Positions 50,401-62,400 of a stretch of 64,000 nucleotides of DNA are shown here, piece after piece; within the stretch, counting starts at the first letter, position 1; each line of letters opens with the position of its first letter. This DNA comes from Elephas maximus indicus (taxonomy: Eukaryota > Chordata > Mammalia > Proboscidea > Elephantidae), in the NCBI RefSeq assembly GCF_024166365.1, contig NC_064839.1, forward strand, positions 38,452,378-38,516,377, read 5' to 3'. Below the pieces are notes generated by a model that saw only the letters and a list, made by a program, of their open reading frames with translations, searched no databases and was not told the origin of the DNA. The position numbers and the translations under genes are program-made.

Positions 50401-53400
50401 TCAGGTGGTTTTTTCTTATATTTCTCTTTATATCTGTTGTCTCACAATCAAAGAAAGTAGTCTTTTGTCTCCATTTTTTTTTTTTTTTCTTTTAGCCTAG
50501 TTAGGACCCTCAGATGTCATATTTAGGTTAGGAATGAGCCAAAAGAAAATACCTAAAGAACTTAACTAAAATCAAATGCAAGTTTATCTTACTTTATACA
50601 TTGGATATGAAAGTTTTATGTAAGTCAAATTATAATTTAATGTAGCTGCAAATATACAGGAAACCTGGGGGATGTCAGCACAACATAATCAAGGTAAAGG
50701 AAGGCACTGAAAGGTACATAAGAGAAAAGGCAACAACAGTAAATACTAATATATATATATATATATACACATCCTGCAACAACAGTAATAGCAAACAATA
50801 ATATATGAGTAGATACATAGATAGATATGTAAACTGAGCAAGGGTGGGAGGGTATATGGAAGTATATCACATACATACATATGTGTATATCCTGCAAATA
50901 TAGCCATGTTTGTTGTTGTCTTATGCAATAGTGTGAACAGGAGACAGAGACATGAAAACTTCTTAGCTATAACCATACACCTCCAGGGACTGAGATACTG
51001 GGCTTGAGGGCTAAGAACCATAGTCTTGGTGGACATCTAGGTCAGATGGCATATCATAATCCATAGAGACAGTGTTGTACATCTTTCCTTGGTGAGTAGC
51101 GACTGGAGTCTTAAAAGCTTGCAAGCAGCCATATAAGATACAACAATTGGTCTTTTCCTGTCTGGAGCAAAGAAGAGTGAAGAAAATCAAAGACTCAAGG
51201 AAATAATTAGTCCAAAGGACTAATGGACCAATGAACCATGACCTAAACTAGCCTGAAACCAGAAGAACTAGATGGTGCCTTGCTACCACTACCTACCACT
51301 CTTACCGAGACCACAATAGCAGGTCGTGGACAGAGTGGGACAGAAATATAGAACAAAATTTAAACTCATAAATAAGACCAGATTTCCCAGTCTGATAAAG
51401 ACTGGTGGAATGAAACTATGGCCCTTAGACACACTTCCCACTTGCAGCTGAAGTCCCTCCTGGAGATCACATTATAGCTATACAATAAAAATACAATAGA
51501 CAGGCCTATAAAATGAACAGTAACACCAGTGAGGAATGTATACCTTGGAACGATCAGCTATATGAGACCTAAAGGGCAACATTTGCCCAAAAGCGAAGTC
51601 CAGAAGGACAGTAGGGGCAGAAAAGCTGGGTGAAAGGACACAGGAACCCGGGGGGATAGCGGGAGAGTGCTAACACATTCACAGGTTTGCGAACAGTGTC
51701 ACAAAGCAAGCTGTGTATAAATTGCTGAATGGGAAACTAATTTGTTCTGTAAATTTTCACCTAAGCAACAATAAAATGTTCAATAAATAAAAGAGATTAA
51801 ACAAGCAAACTAAGAAGCAGAGATAAGATAAATGCCAAAAAAAAAAAAAAGAAAGAAAGAAACCTGTAAGGAAATTTTTTTTAAACAACAACCAAAAAAA
51901 TCCTTTGATGACAGCTTCTTCTCAATTTCCGTTCTGTATATTTCTTTTTTTTTTTTATTTTTATTTCTTATTCTTATGCTTTCTTACACTCGGAAATTCT
52001 AGAATACACAGTGTCCATTTCTTTGTTGCCCTTGGTGTAGGACTGGGAGATTTAGTAAATAAAAATCCAGGACACCCAGTTAAATCTGAATTTCAAATAA
52101 ATAACGAATACTCTTTTAGTATAAGTATGTCCTAAATTATTCACTGCTTATCTGAAATTCAAATTTAACTGGGTGTCCTATATTTTATCTGGTAATCCTA
52201 CCAAGGTGGGAGGGAGGTGAAAGAACTTAGACACCTAGGACCTGATCAGTTGACTGAGTATTTCATTAGACACATAAACCCCCCTTTAGTAACTTAGGAC
52301 TGCTTCTTTGTCTTTTAAAACTACACCTCACCCTTGTTTTCCATAGGATTACCACATCTGCAGCAGTGTATCCTCTTCTTCCTGAATTGGAGGAAACAAA
52401 GCGTATACTAAGTGAAGCAATTTTCTTGGTTCTGCTTTCTTGTAGGTGAAGGTCACTGTCCTGGCTGATAATGACCCCAGCTTTCAATTTTACTACCTTA
52501 TTCAAGTCTATACTGGATATCGGAGAAGGGCTGCTACGACAGCCAAGGTTAATGAAATAAATGTTCTTCATTGTTTTGTGTCATCTACCACATGAAATAC
52601 ACTAACTTGATCTCTCAGTGTACAATAGCTCTTTAGAAGGGATCACAGAGATTGATATTTCCTAGTTCTAAACTGTCAATTTGAAGGACCCTCTCTATAT
52701 ATAATCTATATACTTATATATATTCCAAACATTCCATCCAAGTACAGTTTCCTATATCTTCATCATTCTTCAGAGAATCATGTTAGAACTTACTGTATTT
52801 TTTCTTGTCACGTTTGAGGTTGTTATCATCCTGTATGGATCGGAGGGATCGAGTGAGCCCCATCACCTTTGTGACTCTCAGAAGGCAGTCTTTGAACGAG
52901 GGGGACTGGATGTCTTCCTTCTCACCACTCAGTCCTCTCTAGGAGAATTGCACAGCCTTCGGCTCTGGCATGACAATTCTGGCGTCAGCCCTTCTTGGTA
53001 TGTACCTGTATCATGCTGACTTGTTTCTTTTTTGCAGATCATTAGCATCCTTGGAAGAGATCAGCATGCCATCACAATAAATAACAACAATGCTTTGGCC
53101 CAAATAGTAACAAATGACTATTAGATTTAAGTTTTGAAGCTGTCCTCAGTGAACAAACCATGGCAAGAAATATGGAAAATTAACAATGTGGTTTTCTTTT
53201 GAAAGGTAGAAGATGTTTTGTTTTGTTTTCATTAAATATTATCAAGACCTTGAACAATAAATAATAACAATGAAACATTGCCCAAAACTGCCATAAATTA
53301 ACAGTATTTCTAAAGATGAAAAATATATTTTAAAGAGTAAATTTAATCAACAACCATATATTGAATATATTCTGGGTCAAAATTAAGAATGTCAAGAAAA

Positions 53401-56400
53401 GGGCAATAATGGAATTGCATGTGGGATATGCCTAGGGAGTTAAATAATTGTCAAGAATGGAGTTAGAGTTCATGAACCTGACATGTGCTAGGTCCAAATG
53501 ATTCTGCATCTTCCTCCTGCAGCACTCTGAGAATTAGGAATGGATAAAGCAGATGAGAAGCCCTAGTGGCTAAGAGCTCACACTCACTCCTAACCAAAGG
53601 GTCATCAGTTTGAATATACTAGCCACTCCTTGGAAACGTTATAAGGAAGTTCTACTCTATCCTATAGGGTCACTATGAATTGAAATCAACTCTACAGCAA
53701 TGGGTTTGGTTTGGGTTTTTGAAAGCAGATGATAAAACTGATTAAGGGGTAAAGATTATTGGTTTGTTCAGGTTAGGAAAAGGGAAGGGAATGAAGTGAA
53801 AGATGTAGGGCTCAGGCTTTTAAAAGAATCATTTGCTGAGTGTTGCCCACCTGAAAAGAGGAAATAGTCTACCTAAAATTAGTAGCAAAATAAGATTTTC
53901 ACTGCTAAGCTACATATGCAAATCACTAGGCCAGTAGAACCTAATAACCTGCTTGCTGCTCCCATTCTGTTCAGGTATCTACAAACAATACATACACTAT
54001 CATCCCAGTCTTGTTTATAAACGCGAATAATGTATATAAGCACTTGAAAAGATGCTCAACATCATTAGTCATCAGGAATGCAAATTAAAACCACAGTAAG
54101 ATAGCACCGTGCACCCGTAAGAATGACTAAAATGAAAAAAAAAAAAAAAAACGGACAAAACCAAGTTTGAGTGAGGATGGGGAGCAATTGGAACTCTCAA
54201 ACACTGCTCGTGGAAGTGTGAACATACACACCTATGTAGTATTTTCTACTTTTCTCACTAATTATTGTCACTGGGTTATATCAATCCTAATTTTATGTGT
54301 AATCTTTGATTATATTATTTTTTAACTCACAGTGATTTTATGCTTCTCAAAGATAGAGATGATGTGTTATATTTGTATCCTCAGTAGATAGTACGCTGCC
54401 AGGATTTTAGTAGGCCTCAGTAAATATTTGTTACAATTAATGTTGTTGTTAGCTGCCGTCAAGTCAGTTCTGACCCACAGCAACCCTGTGTACAACAGAA
54501 CGAAACACTGTCCAGTCTTGCACCATCCTCACAATTATTACTGTGTTTGAGCCCATTGTTGCAGCCACTTTGTCAGTCCATCTTGTTGAGGGTCTTCCTC
54601 TTTTTGCTGACCCTCTACTTTAGCAAGCATGATGTCCTTCTCCAAGGTCGGGTCCTTTCTGATAACGTGTCCAAAGTACATAAGACAAAGTCTCACAATC
54701 CTTGCTTCTAAGGAGCATTCTGGCTGTACTTCTTCCAAGACAGATTTGTTCATTCGGTATATTCAGTATTCTTCACCAAAACCGTAGTTCAAATGCATCA
54801 ATTCTTCTTCTGTCTTCTTTATTCATCATCCAGCTTTTGCACACGTATAAGGCAATTGAAAATACCATGGCTTGGGTCAGGCATGCCTTTGTCCTCAAAG
54901 TCACATCTTTGCTTTTTAACACTTTAAATATTTCTAATTAATAAATATAGTTAATATTGTGACAATGAACATTTGTTAACAATTAAATTCTCTGGGTTTT
55001 GTGTTAACCTCTAGAGGTTCATATCAGCTCAATATCAAGCCTCTTTTGAAGACTTTCTTTTGTAAGATTTGTTTTTCCTTTTTCAATTGTAAAAGCAATG
55101 TATGCTTAATGCAGGGAACTTGGAAAACACAGAAAAGTACAAAGAATTACTCCCCATAAAAAGCTAACTACCAACAACTTTTTTCTTTAGCAAATGACAA
55201 ATTATATTTTCTGAGTCAGAATTGACTCAACAGTAGGGGGTTTTTTTTTTTTTTTTTTGACACTACCATTCTACTAAGCATAGGGAATGCCTCAGTTAGA
55301 TTTTTCTAACACTCAAACTAGATTTTCATCTTTTTCTCACATATGAAGGAAGAAGAAAATAAAAGTTATACCGGAAGCATGAACAGCCCATGACTAAGTT
55401 TTCACCAGTCAGAAATGAATATTTTCTCTTGTTTTATTATACTTTGCTCTTAAAGTCAGCTTTAAGAATACAGGATGCATTAGATAACTTTAAATGAAAT
55501 GCAACTGAGTCACCTATAATTTTATGAACTGCCTTAATAAGAGAAAAAAAAAAAGAAAAAAAAATTTTTTTTCTCTTGTTAAAAATATCACGTTCCTCAC
55601 ACAAAATAATTTCAACTAAAACAAGGATTTTTAACTGGAGAAATTTAAGTGGTTTCATGATATTGAAAATACTCTCTTGGGGAAAAATAATTTCAACTAA
55701 AACAAGGATTTTTAACTGGAGAAATTTAAGTGGTTTCATGATATTGAAAATACTCTCTTGGGGAAAAGCACTATTAAAGTGAAGGAGGAGAATAACTGAC
55801 TAGTTATGAGATGAATTCAAATAGGTTGAACAATTAGGTATCTGAGAGGACAAGTTTGTTGCTGGATGAAGTTGGTAGAGAAATTAGACAAATGGTAAAA
55901 CATTTTGGTTGCAAAGAGGAAGAAATCTCAGGGTCTATAGCTCTGGGAAATCAAGACAAGGGCACAGACCCAAATAAGGTGAGAAGCCATTAATATAAAT
56001 GTTCACAACCACCCACCCACACTTACACCCCACACACACCTTTGTGACTAAAGGTAGAGGCAAATGGGATACTTTAAGAGGTGGCAGGACACTATTATAT
56101 ACGGAACAAGGAAAGTTAAAGAAGATACACACACACTGAACTATTCACATGGTTGTAGAAGTTTGCAGTCTGGTATTTGGTACAGTAACTTCCTCAGGGG
56201 TGGGGAAGAAAAACATGGGATGAAATTTCATTTCTTTCCCTAGTTCTTGCATTGCAGTGAAGCAGAGTCCTTTTACTTGGACACTCACTGACAGTTCAAG
56301 ATTACTTTTTCTTTTTTCAATTTTACTGTGGTAAAATATATATATAACAAAAAGTTTGCCATTTTAAGCGTACGATTCAGTGACATTAATTACATTAACC

Positions 56401-59400
56401 GTGTTGTACAACTATCACCACTATTCATTCCAAAAGCTTTGTATCACTCCAAGTAAGAAGCGAGATTACTTCTTACTACACAGCAATTGATTCATGCCCA
56501 CCTCCCTAACATGATTATCTTCATTTCACCATAGGTATATAAACCAGGTAATTGTCAGTGACATGGCAGTTAAGAGGAAATGGCATTTCCTGTGCAATTG
56601 TTGGCTGGCTGTGGACATAGGAGATTGCGAGCGTGACCAGATCTTCACACCAGTCTCAAAGAGAGATCTCTTTTCCTTTAGGTATTTTTGGGATATTGTT
56701 ATTAATAGTGAAGGTTGCTATGTACTGTCTAGAGTAATATATTTCTGCTACCCAATACCCTTCTTCCCTTCAATTTTTTAGTTCAATGATATCAGGAGTT
56801 TTGGCTTTTTCCTCTAGGAAATATAAGGTGATGACTTCAAGAGGTGCCAGCATTATGTCCTCATATAAAAATGCCTAAAGGCAAAAAAGGTGGAACTGTT
56901 TCTTCCAGTGCCTGTCCCCACCCCATTCCTTTTTAAAATTGTGCTTAATCTTTCCTCACAAATGCTTGCTTTTTCTCCTTCTTCAGACTCCCATTTTGTG
57001 TATGTTGATGGCGCTTGATGATGCCCACCCTAAGAACAGTTTTCGTAAGCTGCATCATTTTTCTTCATTCTTTTTCCTTTCTGATCCTCAAACTGGTCAA
57101 TCATAATTGACCTATCTTCAGGTTTACTGATTCTTTTGCCTGCTCATATATGTTGTTGAACCCCCATAATGAATTTTTCATTTCAGTTATTGTACTTTTT
57201 AATTCCAGAATTTCTATTTGGTTCCTTTTTTTTAATATATAATTTCTATTTTTTTACTGATATTCTCTATTTAGTGAGACTTTCTTTTTATACTTCCCTT
57301 CAGTTCTTTAGACATGGTTTGCATTAGTTGTTTGAACATATTTAAAGTAACTAATTTAAAGTCTTTATCCAGTAAGTTCAATATCTAGACTTCTGCAGAG
57401 ACAGTTACTAGTGACTTTTTTTTTTTTTTAACTGCAGATGGGCTGTACTTTCTTGTTTCTTTGCACGTCACATAATTTTTTTTTAGAAACTGGTCTTTTA
57501 AAATAATATAGTGGGTCGACTTTGGAAATCAGATTCTTCTTCCTCCCCTAGGTTTGTTGTTCTTGCTATTTGTTTGTTTAATGAATTTTCTGAATTAATT
57601 CTGTAAAGTCTGTATTTGTTGTGTGTGGCCATTGAAGTCTCTGTTGGGTTGTCTTAGCGGTCAGCCAGTATTTGGACAGAGATCTCCTTAAATGCCTAAA
57701 ATCAATAAGCCTCCCAGTCTTTACAGATGGGTTCTATATGTATATTGGGGCACACCTTCAACACACAGCAAGTCAGTTGACAATTCTACCTTACCCTTCA
57801 CTTCCTGCTTGCTGAAAACCTCAAGGTCATCCAGAGGTTAAGGCCTTCTCAGGTCTCTCCTGAGCATGCACACAGCTCTGGGCATGCAATATAGTCCTAT
57901 GCATGTGTGTGGTCTTCTAGATTCCCAAGAATATATCCAAGCTTTTCAAAGCCCCTAGGAAAATCTCATTCCACAGCTTTTCCTTTTAAGCTTTTTGGTT
58001 AGTATATTGTTTGCCCCAACAGTTATCCACTACCTCAGGCAGCTGCAAAGTTAAATAATTCCCTCTGAATGTTTTCAACAAATGCGCCAGGGAAAGGCTT
58101 GTCTTACAGAAGATGAACCCCAAGATTAGAAGATTCTTACCTGGGCTAATGATAGGGGTTACTGGCAGACTTGCCTATCCTCCCCTGTGAAGAGAAACAT
58201 TATTACCCTGAAATGTAAGCAGATCTCTCCAGGGAGAGGAGGAAGACACCAATATCACATACTAAATAGGTTTTTGTTAGCCTAATTTTTATTCTTTTCA
58301 AGTATACTGTCTTTCTTTTTAATATTTCTTCTTTATTCACAGTGTTCCAAATTTTACCGTAATTTGTCATTATGTGGATTTATATATATATTTTTATCTT
58401 ATTTGGTACCCAGAGTGTACTTTTAACATGCAGAATCATGTCTTCAATTCTGAAAAATTCTCAGATGTCAACTTCTAAAAATATTGCTTCTCTGCTAGTC
58501 CCTCCATTCTTTTCTTCTAGAACTTCTAAAAAATGTATCTTGGAGCCTCTCAAACTATCCTCGATGTTTTTTAACTGCCCTTGCTTACTTATTTTCTTTT
58601 TGTCTCTCTATGGTGTATTCTGGGTAAATTCCTTAGTAGTATATTTTAGTTTACTGATTCTCTTTTCAACCATGTCCATATCTCCTGAATTTATTTGCTT
58701 TGTTCTTTGCATTTTCATATTTTTATTTCTTTTTTACTGTGGTAAAATATGTGCATTTCAAACCAATTTGAAACAGTTCAGTCATGGCATTTGTAAACAA
58801 GGGCAGCATATGCATTGCATAGTAACCAAACCTGTTGCCCCTTGGATTTTGACCCAAGTAGGAAACAAATAGTGGCACCCCCATCAAAACGGCAGCGGAC
58901 CGTGACGCTTTGAATGTGTGTCTCTCTCCACAGTCCTGCCAATAATCCAGACTCCTGCATCAGACTCCTGAAGCATTCAACATGGCACAGTTGGGTGCCA
59001 TCTTTGAGCAGGGCACTGTTGTTTGTTTTCTACTCAGGTCAAAATCCAATGGACAACAGATTTGGTTGCTATGCAATGTGTACACTGCCCTTGTTTATGA
59101 TGGCCGTGGCTGAACCTTTTCAAACCAATTTGAAGCCTTGTAAAATATATATAAGTAAAATTTGCTATTTTAACCATTTTAAGTGTACAATTCCTTGGCA
59201 CTAATTATATTCACAATGTTGTGCAACCATCAGCCCTATTCATTTCCTAAATACATTTCCTAAATTTTTGCAAGCAGCCACCCATGACATGACAATTGGT
59301 TTCTATTCACCTGAAGCAACAGAGGAAGAAGTAGAGTCAGGAATAGGAGAAGAATACAGAATGTGTGGTTAATTACCTCTATGAACAACTGCGTCCTTGG

Positions 59401-62400
59401 CCATGAGACCAGGAGAACTGAATGGTGCCCAACTACCATTGCTGAACATTTTGGTCAAAGATTCTATAGAAGAATTCTGATCAAAAGGCAAGAAATGCAG
59501 AACAGAATTTCAAATTCTCAAGGGCTCCAGACTTGCTGGAGCCATGGAGGCTAGATGAACCCCTGAAACTATCGCCCTGAGATAATCTTTAAACCTTGAA
59601 CCAAAAATATCCCCTGAAGTCATCTTAAAACCAAGCAATAATTTAGCTCAACTGGTAAAAAAAAAAAAAGCCTACCTTAAGCATTATGCTCATTTAAGAA
59701 CTATCTATATGGGATTAAAGTGACAATAGCAACTCAAAAGATTATACAGGCACCTTAGAGGGCAGTGAGTTTATGTTAACGGGGTGCAGCAACTCAGAAA
59801 AGGAGGGTGAGAATGGTTGCACAACCCAAAGAATGTAATCGGTGTCACTGAATTGTACATGTAGAAACTTAAGTTGGTGAATGTTTTGTTGTATATTCTC
59901 AACAACAAAATAAATAATTATTTTTTAAAAATGATTTGTTCGATGACCATATTTTTCAGTTTCAGTTTTTCTAATTTGCTCTTTTATTTGTTTTTCTTTA
60001 TAATTTTTATTCTTTTTAAGTGAAGTTATTCTTTTTCTTATATCTTCAAGAAACCTGAGATACTTATTTTAAAGCCTTTGTCAAACTGTTTTATGAAGTT
60101 CATTTCTTTTGGATTGAATTTTTTTGTTTTGGCTGCCTTTCTCAGCATTAAATTTCTTCATGTGCTTTGGAATTTTGGTTTGTAACTTCATTTTGAATGG
60201 AAGACTTAGTCATTTAGTATGTTTATTTATTTCCCACTTCTCTTTGTGCATACCCATCCCCGACTAGTAGTTTTGCTACTGTTTCTGTCTAACCCTTCAC
60301 ATTCTCTAGTCTAGAACTAAGCCTTATTAATAGCTTATTAATAGCTCCTATTGCTCAGTGAAACTGGGGCAATTATAGCTCTTGTCATGAGCCGATGGAA
60401 AACCAAACCAAACCTGTTGCTATCAAGTCAATTCCAACTCATAGCAACCCTACAGGAGAGAGTAGAACTGCCCCATGAGGTTTCCAGGGAGCAGCTGGTA
60501 GATTCGAACTGCCAACCTTTTGGCTAACAGGCAAGCTCTTAACCACTGCACTACCAGGGCTCCAAGGCAATGGAACACTTGACTTAATACCTGATCATGA
60601 TGCTGTCCTTTTTCTCTCACCTCCCTACTTGTAAAGTTGTAGCCCCATGGAAGTTTTTGGATTTTTTGTTTTGTTTTGTTTCTGTCCTTTCATAACCTCT
60701 AGCCCTAACCCTGGCTTCAAGCAGTGAACTTGGCTCTTTCTCTCCTCTTCCCTACTCCATGAAACACTTGTGGTTCCAGTTATCCCGTAAATGCCAAATT
60801 CCCACTTGTGTACTGCCTCCTTCCAGACCTGGAGCCCAGCAATCCTACGGCTTCTACCACACTCACCACGTTGATTTCTTATTCCATTTCTAGTCCTCAG
60901 AGATATTTTAATTTTATGTTAAGCCCAGTTGAGTCTTTTTAGTTTCTTTTTTCTTTCTATATTTTATCTACTAGTGTTTTATATTTGAAGCAGAGAAGAT
61001 GCTCACAGTGTAAATTTACCAAACTACCTTGAGAGGAAGCCGAATGCAAAGTTTTAAAGAGTAAGAATTTATTAAAACTCTTGTAAGGCTAAAACAACCA
61101 TTTTTAGCTTTAAACACTCATATAATACAGATTATCCTTATTTTCAAAAACTATCCTAAAATAGCGAAAGGCTGGGTTCTCGAGAGAAGCAAAACCAGTA
61201 AAGCATATAAATGTATATATAGAGAGAGATTTACATTAAGGAAATGGCTCACATAATTGTAGAGGCTGGAAAGTCCCAAGTCCATGGGTTAGGATAGACC
61301 CTTCTCCTGATTCATGTAGCCACAGAGGCTGGCAAACCCAAGATCGGCAGGTCAGAGGCCAGGGCTCTTGCTTACAGGCTTTGAATCCCAAGATCGGCAG
61401 GCAAGACTGCAGGTAAGCTGCTAGCTAAAGTCCCAAGAACCAGAGGTCAGACAAACAGGAGCCAGCTGCAGGATCCAGAGCGAGCAAAAGCCCCTGAGCC
61501 TTGCCAGAATGTCCACTTAGATTTGATGCAGGCCACACACCCAAGGAAACTCCCTTTCAACTGATTGGCTACTCACAGCAGATCCCATCAGGGGTGATCA
61601 CATTTTATCAAATCTCATCATGGAAGTGATCACAAATCATACGACTGCCAGACTACATCATAGCTGCCAAACGCTGAGAATCATGGCCCAGCCAAGCTGA
61701 CACACAACCTTAACCATCACAATCATCATGTCACTTGAAAGCTGTGGAGATCTTTAAAGACTATTCTAGTCCAAGCCCCTGTTCATAGAGGCAGTGAATA
61801 GTGGCCAAGAAGTTGCTATGTAGTTTGCCAATGGGCAAACTAAATCTTAGTCTAGGGCACTTGTACAATGAAATGTTGTGTCTCTCCCATCCTAATTTCT
61901 TTCTTTAGGCACCTGTTTTCCTCCATGATAATAGAAAAGTTCACACAAGATCATCTGTGGCTCTCAGTTGCAACTCGACACCCCTGGAACCAGTTCACAA
62001 GAGTCCAGCGGCTCACTTGCTGCATGACACTGCTTCTCTGCAACATGGTCATCAATGTCATGTTTTGGAAGATAAATGGCACCACTGCCAAGAGAGACGA
62101 GCAAGGTGTGGATGAGCCCTGATGTGTGCTGTGTGCTTGTGGTATACAGTCCTTTTGCTGTACTCCACTCTAGTCACTCCTAGGGTTAGAAACTGAATCA
62201 TGCCTTCGCTTTTCCTTCCCTGCCCTGACATTAGCACACTCCTCTTCTCGTTCATTAATAAATGAAACAGCCTTAAGAACAACACATCAGAATTTTTACT
62301 GCCGTAATAATTTTCTACCCTTAGATAAACTTATTTAAATTGCTAAACAGCTACAACCTGGGAGAGGAATGACTTTTCAGTAGCTTTAGTTGTTGGTAAT

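Noticed and set aside
58372-58872. 166-codon hydrophobic frame
   Set aside because: T-rich, repeat-derived sequence that runs into the foldback element at 58751. The Phe/Leu/Ile richness follows from base composition, and there are no splice or family signals.
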